From: Micromonospora endolithica
Lineage (GTDB): Bacteria > Actinomycetota > Actinomycetes > Mycobacteriales > Micromonosporaceae
Reading direction: 5' to 3'
DNA: 64,000 bases
Assembly: GCF_003626595.1 (NCBI RefSeq)
Contig: NZ_RBAK01000005.1
Span: 358,613 to 422,612 of the forward strand
Part shown: positions 8,070-17,263 of the stretch, one piece after another
How the letters are laid out: every line of letters begins with the position of its first letter
How positions within the stretch are numbered: the first letter of the stretch is position 1
Notes under the pieces: generated by a model
The model's database searches: none
What the model saw: the letters and a program-made list of their open reading frames with translations, nothing else
What the model was told of the DNA's origin: nothing
Position numbers and translations under genes: made by a program

Positions 8070-9908
8070 TCAGGCGTCCAGGCCGCGCAGCACCAGCGGC
8101 AGGCGGGTCGCGGCGTCCGCGACGACCCGCACCGGTACGCCCCAGTCCTGCCGGGTCAGGTGACAGGCCGCGTGCTCGACGTCGGCGTCGCAGGTGGCCG
8201 CCTGGGCGGTCACCTGGAGCACGCCACCGGCCACCGCACCGTCGAGCACCAGGCGGCGGGACAGTTCGGTGCCGGTGCCCGCTCCCTCGACCAACAGTTC
8301 GGGCGGGGACGCGGAGACGACCAGCCGGGTCGACGGCCCGTACGTCTCGTCGAGCTTCTGGCCCGGCGCGGGCGTGAAGATCACGTCGAGGGTGACCTCG
8401 CCGGCCGCCACCTCGGTCGGCTTCCGCTCGGTGCGGTGCCGGGGACCGTCCACGGTGCTCGCGCCGGCCGCGGAGAGCGCACCGGGCGCCAGCCGGGTCA
8501 GCCGGTGTGCGGCGGACTCCACGACCAGCACCTCACCGGCCGGGGTGAGCACCAGGTCGCTGGGCTCGGCGAGCCCGTCGGCGACGGTGGACACCTGGTT
8601 GGTCTCCGGGTCGAAGCGCCGGACCGCGCCGTTGTAGGTGTCGGCGATCAGCACCGAGGAGTCCGGCAGCGCGCACACGCCCAGCGGGTGCTGGAGCAAC
8701 GCCTGGCCCGCCGGACCGTCGACGTGCCCGAAGTCGAACAGCCCCTGCCCGACGGCCGTGCCCAGCAGGTCGTTCTCCACGAACCGGATCGCGCTGGTCT
8801 CGCTGTCGGCCACCCAGAGCCGGCGCCCGTCGGTGGAGACCGACAGGCCGGACGGTTGCGCCATCCACGCCTCAGCGAGCAGGCCGTCGCGCAGCGCCTC
8901 CACGGTGGTGCCCGCGTACATGCCGGCGGTGCGCTTGACCGGGTCGAACCACCACAGCTGGTGGATGCCGGCCATCGCGATGATCAGCTTGTCGTCGTAC
9001 CAGGCCAGGTCCCACGGGGACGAGAGATCCACCGACCGGGCGTCGTGCGAGTGGTCGTCGACCGTCGAGCGCCACTGCCGGCCGGTGCCGGCGACCGTGA
9101 CCACCTCGCCGGTGGCCAGGCGTACGCCGCGCAGCAGGTGGTTGACCGTGTCCGCGACGACCAGGTCGTAGCCGGCCACCTCGGCGGTGTGCGCGGGCAG
9201 CAGGCAGACGCCCTGCGGCTCGGAGAACGTGGCCGCGCCGGCAGGGCCGTCGGCCCGTCCCCGCTCCCCGGTGCCGATCCGGCGGACCAGCGTCTCGCCG
9301 TCCGGGGCCAGCTCCGCCAGCGAGTGCCGGGCCGAGTCCGACACCAGCAGATTGCCGTTGTCGAGCACCACCGCCTTGCCGGGGAAGCGCAGCGTCGTCT
9401 CCGGCTCGGCGGGCGGCACGTAGGGGCCCTCCCCCCGGTGCAGGGTGCCCTTGGCCTCGTGTGTCGCGACCAGGTCGTCGATCAGCCGGGCCAGCCCGTC
9501 GGCGTGTCCCTCGCCGGCCATGGTGGCGACCACGTACCCCTCGGGATCGATCACCGACAGGGTCGGCCAGGCGCGGGCCGCGTACTGCTGCCACATGCCC
9601 AGCTCCGGGTCGTCCAGCACGGGGTGGTGCACGCCGTAACGCTCGACGGCGGCGGCCAGGGCGTCCGCGTCCTTCTCGTGCTCGAACTTCGGCGAGTGCA
9701 CGCCGATCACGACGAGCACGTCTCCGTACTTGTCCTCCAGGGGGCGCAGCTCGTCGATCACATGCAGGCAGTTCACACAGCAGAAGGTCCAGAAGTCGGC
9801 AATCACGATCTTGCCGCGCAGGTCGGACAGCTTGAGCTCTCGCCCACCGGTGTTCAGCCAGCCTCGGCCCCGGAGTTCGGGCGCGCGTACGCGGGGTGTG
9901 GTTGCCAT
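8070..9908 (-). CDS. Thioredoxin-fold/NHL-repeat protein (NHLRC2-like)
   Basis: A 612-residue protein. Residues 1-150 form a thioredoxin-like domain with the redox motif FCCVNC (Cys44-x-x-Cys47) and the ARAWPTLSVIDP cis-Pro loop. About 160-480 are NHL beta-propeller blades, with repeats such as GNLLVSDSARHSLAEL, LVVADTVNHLLRGV, LWVADSETSAIRFV and VLIADTYNGAVRRF. The last 110 residues form a beta-rich domain. This is the NHLRC2 architecture. No signal peptide is visible, so it is probably cytoplasmic. Its biochemical role is not established. ATG 9908 is chosen because it starts the Trx domain cleanly. Confidence 0.88.
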   Translation of the reverse strand: MATTPRVRAPELRGRGWLNTGGRELKLSDLRGKIVIADFWTFCCVNCLHVIDELRPLEDKYGDVLVVIGVHSPKFEHEKDADALAAAVERYGVHHPVLDDPELGMWQQYAARAWPTLSVIDPEGYVVATMAGEGHADGLARLIDDLVATHEAKGTLHRGEGPYVPPAEPETTLRFPGKAVVLDNGNLLVSDSARHSLAELAPDGETLVRRIGTGERGRADGPAGAATFSEPQGVCLLPAHTAEVAGYDLVVADTVNHLLRGVRLATGEVVTVAGTGRQWRSTVDDHSHDARSVDLSSPWDLAWYDDKLIIAMAGIHQLWWFDPVKRTAGMYAGTTVEALRDGLLAEAWMAQPSGLSVSTDGRRLWVADSETSAIRFVENDLLGTAVGQGLFDFGHVDGPAGQALLQHPLGVCALPDSSVLIADTYNGAVRRFDPETNQVSTVADGLAEPSDLVLTPAGEVLVVESAAHRLTRLAPGALSAAGASTVDGPRHRTERKPTEVAAGEVTLDVIFTPAPGQKLDETYGPSTRLVVSASPPELLVEGAGTGTELSRRLVLDGAVAGGVLQVTAQAATCDADVEHAACHLTRQDWGVPVRVVADAATRLPLVLRGLDA

Positions 9909-9978
9909 GCCACCAGCCTGCCATGCCGCATCCGGCCGACCCCCGCGACCCGGATGCCCGGTTGTCGGTGGATGCCTC

Positions 9979-10035
9979 CGTCGGTCTGCGGCTTGTCGTG
10001 GCGAGTTGATCTCCACGACAAGCCGCAGACCGACG
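9979..10035 (-). terminator. Strong 23-bp hairpin terminator
   Basis: A perfect 23-bp inverted repeat (9979-10001 with 10013-10035) and an 11-base loop, directly after the stop codon of the minus-strand Trp-repeat gene (stop at 10050-10048). It isolates that gene from the downstream NHL/thioredoxin gene. Confidence 0.8.
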
Positions 10036-10047
10036 AGGTTACGACGC

Positions 10048-12927
10048 TCAGCCGGCCGCCGGCTTGAGGCACAGCACCCGGTCGGCGCCCTCGCCCTGGA
10101 GCACCACGTGCGGCTGGGCCGGGTCGGCGCACTTCTCCTTGGAGTCCGCCTTGGACACCACGGTGAACGCGCCGGCCGCACCGCAGTCCACCGCGGTGGC
10201 GCTGGTGCCGGACTGCTTGACGCACGAGCCGACCGCCGGGTCGAACCCGGTTTCCTTCTCGGGGTCGCCGACCATGCCCAGCAGGGTGAGCAGGCCCAAC
10301 GGAACCGCGAGGATCAGCACCGCGGCCACCAGCACGGCGGCTAGGACCCGGCCGTTGCGCACCTTGGGCGCGGGCGTCTCGGCCACCGGTTCGGCGATCG
10401 GCTTGAACGAGTCGAACCGGCCCTGGTCCGGGTCCGACCCGCCCTGGTCCCAGGGCGACTCGGCCGACTGCGGGGGCGGCGGGAACGCCGGCGGGTAGGT
10501 GGTGCCGCGCTCCGCCGGTGCGCCCGGACCGAAGCCGCCGCCGACGCTCGCCGCGCCGGTGGCCGGTGCGCCGAAGCGGTCCTCGGGTCGTTCGTTGCCG
10601 CTCTGCGGCCGTACCCCGTTGACCGGTCGGTCGCTGGCCGGGGGGTTGGCGAAGGTCGGCATGCCGGGGGGGAACGCCGGGGGTGCGGCCGGTGAGGCGG
10701 GCGCGACCGGGGCGGCCGCGAAGGCGGCCGTCGGCGGCGGGCGGTCCCGGTCGTCGAAGCGGTTCTCCGGTGCCTGGTCCGTCCGGTTCTCCGGCCCGTG
10801 CCCGAACCGCGCCTCCGCGCCCTGGTCGAACCGGTCGTCGTGGCCCTGGTCGAAGCGACCGCCGGGCCCCTGGTCGAAGCGACCTGAGGATCCCTGGTCG
10901 AGACGGTTGTCCGGCGTCTGGTCGAAGTGGCCCTCGTCGAACCGGGTCTCCGGCGCCGCGCCGAAGCGGGGCGGCGGCGGGGCGCCCTCGTCGTGCGCCG
11001 GGTCGTCGGCCGGTTCCGGACGGGACGGCCGGCCGTAGACCCGGGGTTGTGGCGTGGCCGCGGCACCCGGCCGCAGGGCCTGGTCCGTCGGCGGCATGAC
11101 GCGGCTGGCCAGCGGCACCGACGCGCTCGCCGACACTCCGCCGGGCGGCCCGTCGCCGGCCGGCGTGGGCACCGACGCCCGTCCGGCCGACTCCGGCGAG
11201 GTACGCGGGGCGGGCACCGCCGGGCCGGCCGGGGACTGCGGCTCGTCGTCGCGGGAGGGGGCCTGCCCCCAGTGCTGCTCCGGTTCGTACGCGGAGGCGC
11301 CGCCCTCACGACCGGACGGCTCGACGTGGGCGGGCTGACCGGAGACCGGGGCGTACTGCGCGGGTGCGACGTAGTCGGCCGGCGGGGAGGCGGCCAGGCT
11401 GGCACCCGGCACCCGGCGCCGCTCCTGCGGGGGCAGCGGCACCGCGTTGGCAGGGGAGATGCCCGGCGCGGGGCCGGGCTGGTAGACGGGCTGCTCCTCG
11501 CCGCGGCCCTGCTCCCAGCCGTCACCGGCACGGGAGGGCGCGGCGGGGTCGGCGGGCTCCGCGCGTCCCCAGGCCTCCTGCGCCGACCACGGCTGCACAT
11601 CCGGCACGGAGGGGCGGTCCGCGCCGCTCCACTGCGCCGGGCTGCCCGGGGTCCAGGCGGGCGGACCACTGTCGGCGGCGGGGACCGACGCGGTCGCCCG
11701 GGCCGGCGGGGCGGCCGGCTCGGCGGGCGGCCAGGCCGGTGCGTCGCGGTCGTCGGACGGCGCCGGTACCGAGGCGGAACCCGAGGCGGCCCGCGCCGGC
11801 CGTTCGCCGTGCGGCTGCTCCGCCGGGGCGGGCTGCTGGTCCGCGCCGCCGTTCCAGCCGGACGTGTCGCTCGCGGGGGCCCACTCCGGCTGCTGGCGGT
11901 CGTCGCGCCCCGCGGGCGGCCAGCCGCCGGAACGCGCCCTGTCGTCCTGCGGCGCCCAGTCCGGCTGCTGCTGCCGGTCACGCGGCTCGGCCACGTCGTT
12001 GTCCCAGCCGCCGGACTGGCGCTGCTCCTGATCCTGCCGGCCGGTGGCCCAGCCGCCGGACCGGGCCGGCTCCTGCGCGGATTCCGGCGTCCAACCGCCG
12101 GACTGGCGCTGCTCGTGCGGGTCGGCGGGCCAGCCGCCGGACTGCGCGGGATCCTGGGTGGACCCGGGCGTCCACCCTCCGGAGTGGCCGGCGTCGTCCT
12201 GACCCGGCCAGGCCGGGGTCGGCGCGGCTGGCACCTGTGCCGCACCACGGGCGGCGGCCGGCTCGGCCTGCGCCCAGGCCGGCGCGGCCTGCTCGGCCGG
12301 CCACGCGTTCTGCTCGTTCTGCGGCCACCCTCCGGCGCGGCTCGCCTCGTCCGGTGCGGACCAGTCGGGCTGCTGCGGCCGGTCACCCTGACCGGCGTCG
12401 TTGGCCCAGCCGCCGGGGCGGTCGGCCTCGGGGGCGGGGGTGGCCTCGCCGGCCCAACCGGCGGACGGCTGCGCGGCGTCGTGCTGCTCGGTGGCCCAGC
12501 CGCCGGACCGTTCCGGGGACTCCTGGGCCGGCCACGCGGGCGCGGCCTGCGGCACCTGCGCGGCACCACGGACCGGTGGTCCGGCCTGTGCCCAGGCGGG
12601 CTGGTCGGTCTCGCCGGCCGGCGACGCCGGGGCGGGCCAGGACTGGCCGCCGTTGGCCGGCGACCAGGTGCCCTGGGCGGCCTCGGGCTGTTGCGGCGCC
12701 GGGGCGGCTCCCCACGCGGGGGCGGTGGGCGGGTTCTCCTGCGCCCAGCCGGGTCCGGCGTTGGTCGGCCGTGCCGGCGGTGGGGGCGCCCAGCCCAGGT
12801 CCGGTGCGCCGACGCCGTATCCGTTGTCCTGCTGCGCCGGCCGGTCGCCGTACGGCGCCGGTCCGCCGGCGCCCGGCGACACCTCGTCCGGCTCCGGGCC
12901 GGGGTGGTGCGTGCCCTCGGACGTCAT
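10048..12927 (-). CDS. Large disordered Trp-repeat membrane protein with LppU/SCO3897-like C-terminus
   Basis: A 959-residue protein. About 850 residues are low-complexity, rich in Pro, Gly, Ala, Gln and Trp. One segment repeats SGGW units (RSGGW, HSGGW, QSGGW, PSAGW and variants) and a later segment repeats RFDQG units. A single membrane helix at about 861-885 follows a basic VRNGR stretch. The last 75 residues are predicted outside, with four Cys (about 902, 915, 933 and 953) in an arrangement recalling LppU/SCO3897-family tails (VGSCVKQ, AVDCG, KCAD, VLCLK). Topology would place the long repeat region in the cytoplasm. GGAGGAGG just upstream fixes ATG 12927. Role unknown; it may be a scaffold or condensate-forming protein. 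Confidence 0.75.
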   Translation of the reverse strand: MTSEGTHHPGPEPDEVSPGAGGPAPYGDRPAQQDNGYGVGAPDLGWAPPPPARPTNAGPGWAQENPPTAPAWGAAPAPQQPEAAQGTWSPANGGQSWPAPASPAGETDQPAWAQAGPPVRGAAQVPQAAPAWPAQESPERSGGWATEQHDAAQPSAGWAGEATPAPEADRPGGWANDAGQGDRPQQPDWSAPDEASRAGGWPQNEQNAWPAEQAAPAWAQAEPAAARGAAQVPAAPTPAWPGQDDAGHSGGWTPGSTQDPAQSGGWPADPHEQRQSGGWTPESAQEPARSGGWATGRQDQEQRQSGGWDNDVAEPRDRQQQPDWAPQDDRARSGGWPPAGRDDRQQPEWAPASDTSGWNGGADQQPAPAEQPHGERPARAASGSASVPAPSDDRDAPAWPPAEPAAPPARATASVPAADSGPPAWTPGSPAQWSGADRPSVPDVQPWSAQEAWGRAEPADPAAPSRAGDGWEQGRGEEQPVYQPGPAPGISPANAVPLPPQERRRVPGASLAASPPADYVAPAQYAPVSGQPAHVEPSGREGGASAYEPEQHWGQAPSRDDEPQSPAGPAVPAPRTSPESAGRASVPTPAGDGPPGGVSASASVPLASRVMPPTDQALRPGAAATPQPRVYGRPSRPEPADDPAHDEGAPPPPRFGAAPETRFDEGHFDQTPDNRLDQGSSGRFDQGPGGRFDQGHDDRFDQGAEARFGHGPENRTDQAPENRFDDRDRPPPTAAFAAAPVAPASPAAPPAFPPGMPTFANPPASDRPVNGVRPQSGNERPEDRFGAPATGAASVGGGFGPGAPAERGTTYPPAFPPPPQSAESPWDQGGSDPDQGRFDSFKPIAEPVAETPAPKVRNGRVLAAVLVAAVLILAVPLGLLTLLGMVGDPEKETGFDPAVGSCVKQSGTSATAVDCGAAGAFTVVSKADSKEKCADPAQPHVVLQGEGADRVLCLKPAAG

Positions 12928-13266
12928 GCGTGCGCCTCCTCCATCACCTGTCGGCCGCCGGTCGCCTGTTCGGCGCCGCGGCCGGCGTCGCCGGTGGGCA
13001 CCGGCCGTGCCGGCTACCCGCACGGTATCCGGTGTGCCCCAGGGTGGCTCCGGGGGAGCACCGGTGGTCACTCCCCGTTGCCGAGTGGTGTCGAACAGCA
13101 TCGATCGACGTGCCCGCTCCGGCGGGCGGGCGATGACCGAGCCCCACCGTACCGGGCGCTGGGGCAGCGTGGAATCCCGGTGTCAACCGGTGTGAAACGC
13201 CGATGGCCCGCCCGGGCGGACCGGGCGGGCCATCGATCGTGAGGAGGCGGGGAAAGTCGAGGAGCG
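12928..13266. other. Intergenic region: upstream of the Trp-repeat gene and tail of the 45-residue gene
   Basis: The stretch contains the GGAGGAGG ribosome site (minus strand, about 12936-12943) of the Trp-repeat gene and the terminator hairpin at 13201-13235. I see no confident promoter hexamers and no further coding frame. Confidence 0.4.
13201..13235 (-). terminator. Hairpin terminator after the 45-residue basic protein
   Basis: A perfect 15-bp stem (13201-13215 with 13221-13235) and a five-base loop, about 30 bases beyond the stop codon of the minus-strand small gene. Confidence 0.7.
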
Positions 13267-13404
13267 TCAGTGCATGTGACGCTGGGCGATGGCGAGGATC
13301 TCGTCGCGGACCGCGGGGGAGTTCGCGGAGCGCAGCGCGCGCTCGATGGCGCGGTTGCGGCGGCCGGCGTCGCGGCGGTTCCGGATTCGCTCGATCATGC
13401 TCAT
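13267..13404 (-). CDS. Small basic helical protein (45 aa), unknown
   Basis: A 45-residue protein, MSMIERIRNRRDAGRRNRAI continuing ERALRSANSP and a C-terminal AVRDEILAIAQRHMH. It is very Arg-rich in the first half and amphipathic throughout, with no Cys or membrane segment. A strong minus-strand GGAGGAGA ribosome site ends seven bases before the ATG, and a dedicated terminator follows, so it is very likely a real single-gene unit. Short proteins of this look occur in actinobacteria without a known role. Nucleic-acid or protein binding is a guess. Confidence 0.7.
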   Translation of the reverse strand: MSMIERIRNRRDAGRRNRAIERALRSANSPAVRDEILAIAQRHMH

Positions 13405-13563
13405 GGTGTCTCTCCTCCTGGCTATTCGGTTGTCAGCCCCTGGTGACTCCATTTAAGCGCACTCTGCCGCCAACTTCCATCGATTAGTAGGTGAGCTGAG
13501 ACACCAGCCGAAGGATCGAAGGTGAACGGAGGCAGAGACAGACGTTTCCGTGGCTCGACGGTA

Positions 13564-13605
13564 ACGGCCGGTGTGCCGGGGGTTAACCCGTGACACACCG
13601 GCCGT
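13564..13605 (-). terminator. Hairpin after the 2-oxoacid dehydrogenase operon
   Basis: Arms ACGGCCGGTGTG (13564-13575) and CACACCGGCCGT (13594-13605) enclose an 18-base loop that can itself pair (CGGG/CCCG). It lies about 35 bases beyond the E2 stop codon. Confidence 0.65.
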
Positions 13606-13638
13606 CAACCGGTCCCGCCGTGGCGGCGGGGAGCGCGG

Positions 13639-15093
13639 TCAGGTCCAGGCGAGCAGCGCCGCCTCCGGATCGGCCAGGAAGTCACCGATGTCGCGGAGGA
13701 ACTTCGAGCCCAACTCCCCGTCGACGATCCGGTGGTCGAACGACAGGCCCAACGTGGTGACCAGACGCGGCTTCACCTTGCCCTTGTGCACCCAGGGCAT
13801 CTCGCGAACCGCGCCGAAGGCGAGGATCGCCGACTCACCCGGCGGCAGGATCGGAGTACCGGTGTCGACCCCGAACACCCCGACGTTGGTGATCGTCAGG
13901 GTGCCGCCGGTCATGTCCGCCGGCGAGGTCTTCCCCGCCTTCGCCGTCTGCACCAGGCCGGCCATCGCGTCCGCCAGCTCGCGCAGCGAGAGCCGACCGG
14001 CGTCCTTGATGTTCGGCACGATCAGGCCCCGCTCGGTGGCCGCCGCGATGCCCAGGTTCACGTAGTCCTTGACCACGATCTCGTCGCCGGCCCAGGTCGA
14101 GTTGACCATCGGGTGGCGCTTGACCGCGAGCAGCACCGCCTTCGCGACCAGCAGCAGCGGCGAGACCCGGACGTCCCGCCACTCCCGCCGGTCCCGGAGC
14201 CGGTCGAGGGCCTTCATCGCCCGGGTGACGTCGACGGTCAGGAACTCCGTCACGTGCGGCGCGGTGAACGCCGAACGGGACATGTTCTCGGCGGTGAGCT
14301 TGCGTACCCCCTTGACCGGGATGCGCTGCTCGCGGTCCGCGCCGAAACTCGCGACGGCCGTGGCCGGCGCGGTGACCGTCAGCGGCTCGGCCGCCGCCGG
14401 GGTCCCGTTCGCCGCCCGCTGTACGTCCTCGCGGGTGATCGAGCCCAGCGGACCCGACCCGGCCAGCGTGGCCAGGTCGACCCCGAGGTCCTTGGCGAGC
14501 TTGCGCACCGGCGGCTTGGCCAGTACCAGACCGCCGGCCCGCCCGTTGCCGTTGCCCGCCGGAGCGGGCGCGACCGGCGCCGGGGCCACCGGCGCTGGCG
14601 CGGCCTGGACCGGCGCGGCCTGGACCGGCACCGCGCCCTTGCGCGGCCGGCGCTTCGCCGCCGTGGTGCGCGGGCCGTAGCCGACCAGCACGGCGGTACG
14701 TCCACCCGGGGCGGGCCCGCCGATCAGGCCGGGCTCGACCGCACCCTCGGCCGGTGCCACCTCGACCGCCGCCAGCGAGGCCGCCGACGGGGTGGGCAGG
14801 TCGGCCGAGGGCGTGCCGGTCGTCGACTCCTCGACCGGGCCGGCGCCCGGATCGGTGTCGATCGAGATGATCGGCGTGCCGACCTCGACCGTGGTGCCCT
14901 CCGGATGGAAGATCGCCCGCACCTGACCGGCCCACTTCGCCGGGATCTCGACGGCCGCCTTCGCCGTCTCCACCTCGACGATCGGCTGGTTCAACTCGAT
15001 CGTGTCGCCCACCTTGACCAGCCAGGCGAGGATTTCGCCCTCGGCCAGGCCCTCGCCCAGGTCGGGAAGGTTGAACTCCTTGATCCGCGACAT
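13639..15093 (-). CDS. bkdC: 2-oxoacid dehydrogenase E2, dihydrolipoyl acyltransferase
   Basis: A 484-residue E2 subunit. A single lipoyl domain covers about 1-80, with lipoyl-Lys45 in EVETAKAAVE. An Ala/Pro-rich linker (about 110-185) leads to a peripheral-subunit-binding domain at about 190-226 (VRKLAKDLGVDLATL, GSITREDVQ). The catalytic acyltransferase domain ends with SFDHRIVDG (about 451-459), giving the active-site His and Asp. It transfers acyl groups from the E1 component to CoA. It starts five bases after the E1-beta stop. Gene order and E1 type suggest a branched-chain 2-oxoacid complex; pyruvate as substrate is not excluded. Confidence 0.88.
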   Translation of the reverse strand: MSRIKEFNLPDLGEGLAEGEILAWLVKVGDTIELNQPIVEVETAKAAVEIPAKWAGQVRAIFHPEGTTVEVGTPIISIDTDPGAGPVEESTTGTPSADLPTPSAASLAAVEVAPAEGAVEPGLIGGPAPGGRTAVLVGYGPRTTAAKRRPRKGAVPVQAAPVQAAPAPVAPAPVAPAPAGNGNGRAGGLVLAKPPVRKLAKDLGVDLATLAGSGPLGSITREDVQRAANGTPAAAEPLTVTAPATAVASFGADREQRIPVKGVRKLTAENMSRSAFTAPHVTEFLTVDVTRAMKALDRLRDRREWRDVRVSPLLLVAKAVLLAVKRHPMVNSTWAGDEIVVKDYVNLGIAAATERGLIVPNIKDAGRLSLRELADAMAGLVQTAKAGKTSPADMTGGTLTITNVGVFGVDTGTPILPPGESAILAFGAVREMPWVHKGKVKPRLVTTLGLSFDHRIVDGELGSKFLRDIGDFLADPEAALLAWT

Positions 15094-15098
15094 GCCGC

Positions 15099-16088
15099 TC
15101 ACCAGCCGAAGGTGCGGTCGACGGCGTCGAGCACCCGGTCGAGGTCGGGCAGATATTCCTCCTCCACCCGGCTGGCCGGGTAGGGGGTGTCGAAACCGGT
15201 CACCCGCAGTACCGGGGACTCCAGCGAGTAGAAGCACTCCTCGGTGATCCGGGCCGCGATCTCCGACCCGAGACCCAGGTTGCCCGGCGCCTCGTGCACC
15301 ACCACGCAGCGGCCGGTGCGCTTCACCGACTCGTACGCGGCGGTCAGGTCCAGCGGGGACAACGTACGCAGGTCGACGACCTCCAGCTCCCGGCCGTCCT
15401 CGGCCGCCGCGGTCGCCGCGTCCAGCGCGGTCCGCACCATCGGCCCGTACGCCAGCACGGTCGCGTCGGTGCCGGCCCGCGCCACCCGGGCCGAGTGCAG
15501 CGGGTACGCCTCGGCGAGCGGGGCCTCGGTGTCGACCGGACCCTTCTCCCAGTAGCGCCGCTTCGGCTCCAGGAAGACGATCGGGTCGTCCGAGGCGATG
15601 GCCTGCTGGATCATCACGTACGCGTCCTGCGGGTTGGCGCAGGTCACGACCTTCAGGCCGGCGGTGTGCGCGAAGTACGCCTCGGGCGACTCCGAGTGGT
15701 GCTCGACCGCGCCGATGCCGCCGCCGTACGGGATCCGGATGACCATCGGGATCCGTACCTTGCCCTGCGAGCGGTAGTGCATCTTCGCCACCTGCGACAC
15801 GATCTGGTCGTACGCGGGGTAGACGAAGCCGTCGAACTGGATCTCGCAGACCGGGCGGTAGCCGCGGATCGCGAGGCCGACGGCGGTGCCGATGATGCCG
15901 GACTCGGCGAGCGGGGTGTCGATCACCCGCTGGTCGCCGAAGTCCTTCTGGAGCCCGTCGGTGATCCGGAACACGCCGCCGAGCTTGCCGACGTCCTCGC
16001 CCATGATGACGACCTTCGGGTCGTTCTCCAGGGCGCGCCGCAGACCGGTGTTGAGTGCCTTGCCGAGGGTGAGCGTCTCCGTGGCCAT
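15099..16088 (-). CDS. bkdB: 2-oxoacid dehydrogenase E1 beta subunit
   Basis: A 329-residue E1-beta subunit of normal family length. Typical blocks are ALNTGLRRALENDPKVVIMG, GEDVGKLGGVFRITDGL, FDGFVYPAYDQIVSQVAK, RIPYGGGIGAVEHHSESPEAYF, GLKVVTCANPQDAY and CVVVHEAPGNLGLGSEIAA. With E1-alpha it binds thiamine diphosphate and decarboxylates a 2-oxoacid. Its ATG overlaps the E1-alpha stop by one base (TGATG), indicating translational coupling. Confidence 0.9.
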   Translation of the reverse strand: MATETLTLGKALNTGLRRALENDPKVVIMGEDVGKLGGVFRITDGLQKDFGDQRVIDTPLAESGIIGTAVGLAIRGYRPVCEIQFDGFVYPAYDQIVSQVAKMHYRSQGKVRIPMVIRIPYGGGIGAVEHHSESPEAYFAHTAGLKVVTCANPQDAYVMIQQAIASDDPIVFLEPKRRYWEKGPVDTEAPLAEAYPLHSARVARAGTDATVLAYGPMVRTALDAATAAAEDGRELEVVDLRTLSPLDLTAAYESVKRTGRCVVVHEAPGNLGLGSEIAARITEECFYSLESPVLRVTGFDTPYPASRVEEEYLPDLDRVLDAVDRTFGW

Positions 16089-17263
16089 CAGTGGGCGCTC
16101 CCCTCGAACGACTCCATGTACTTCGTGAACTGCGCCCGCTGAACGTCGAGTTCGGGTGACCCGGTGGGGTAGACGTTGTCGAACATCGTCACCGGCTCCG
16201 GGTCGGGCATGGCGAGCACCCGCTCGCGCAGGTGCACCGACTCGGTGCGGGCCTGCTCGTCGACCTCGGCGAAGAACGCGTCGTCGGCGATCTTCTGCTT
16301 GGTCAGGAACGCCTTCATCCGGGCGATCGGGTCCTTGGCCTGCCAGGCCTCGACCTCACTGGCGATCCGGTAGCGGGTCGGGTCGTCGGAGGTGGTGTGC
16401 GCCCCCATCCGGTAGGTGTACGCCTCGATCAGGCTCGGTCCCTGGCCGAGCCGCGCGTTGTCCAGCGCGTGCCGGGTCACCGCGTACGAGGCGAGCACGT
16501 CGTTGCCGTCCACCCGTACGCCGGGGAAGCCGAAGCCGCCGGCCCGCTGGTAGAGCGGTACCCGGGTCTGTCGCTCCAGCGGCTCGGAGATGGCGTACTG
16601 GTTGTTCTGGCAGAAGAACACCAGCGGGGTGTTGAAGACGCTGGCCCAGACGAACGCCTCGTTGACGTCGCCCTGGCTGGTGGCGCCGTCGCCGAAGTAG
16701 GCGATGACCGCCTCGCCGTCCTCGGTGCCGGTCCGGCCGTCCATGTGGACGCCCATCGCGTATCCGGTCGCGTGCAGGGTCTGCGCCCCGATCACGATCG
16801 TGTACATGTTGAACTTGAATTCGTTGGGGTCCCAGCCGCCCTGGTCGACGCCGCGGAACAGGCCGAGCGGCATGATCGGGTCGATGCCCCGGCAGTAGAG
16901 GACGCCGTGCTCCCGGTAGGTCGGGAAGGCCATGTCCTGGGTACGCAGGGCGCGCCCGGAACCGACCTGGGCGGCCTCCTGGCCGAGCAGGCTGGCCCAC
17001 AGGCCCAGCTCGCCCTGGCGCTGGAGGGCGGTGGCCTCCGCGTCCAGCTTGCGGACCAGTACGAGGTCACGGTAGAGCCCGCGGTATTCCTCGTCGGTGA
17101 AGTCGACGCGGTACTCGGTCCCGTCCGGGCCGGTCGCGCTCTCTATCCGCTCACCGTCGGCGGTGAGCAGTTGCACCAGCTGCGGGTCGCCGGTCGCGCC
17201 CTTCCTCGAACGGGGTGCGGCCCGTCGTCCGCGGCCGGTGACCCCGGGGTCGCCCTTTGCCAT
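16088..17263 (-). CDS. bkdA: 2-oxoacid dehydrogenase E1 alpha subunit
   Basis: A 391-residue first gene of the operon. The thiamine-diphosphate signature is GDGATSQGDVNEA (191-203) followed by the second half FCQNNQYAIS (about 217-226). Upstream blocks are LGQEAAQVGSGRAL and TYREHGVLYCRG; downstream are GNDVLASYAV and RMGAHTTSDDPTRYR. The layout matches BkdA-type E1 enzymes of actinobacteria. A GGGAGAG ribosome site supports ATG 17263. The basic N-terminal 25 residues are unusual for the fold and probably disordered. No regulator gene is adjacent; palindromes upstream may bind one. Confidence 0.88.
   Translation of the reverse strand: MAKGDPGVTGRGRRAAPRSRKGATGDPQLVQLLTADGERIESATGPDGTEYRVDFTDEEYRGLYRDLVLVRKLDAEATALQRQGELGLWASLLGQEAAQVGSGRALRTQDMAFPTYREHGVLYCRGIDPIMPLGLFRGVDQGGWDPNEFKFNMYTIVIGAQTLHATGYAMGVHMDGRTGTEDGEAVIAYFGDGATSQGDVNEAFVWASVFNTPLVFFCQNNQYAISEPLERQTRVPLYQRAGGFGFPGVRVDGNDVLASYAVTRHALDNARLGQGPSLIEAYTYRMGAHTTSDDPTRYRIASEVEAWQAKDPIARMKAFLTKQKIADDAFFAEVDEQARTESVHLRERVLAMPDPEPVTMFDNVYPTGSPELDVQRAQFTKYMESFEGSAH

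Noticed and set aside
10927..13242. A long plus-strand frame opposite the Trp-repeat protein
   Set aside because: Gly/Arg-rich antisense of a repetitive gene. The minus strand has the ribosome site, the membrane helix and the terminator.
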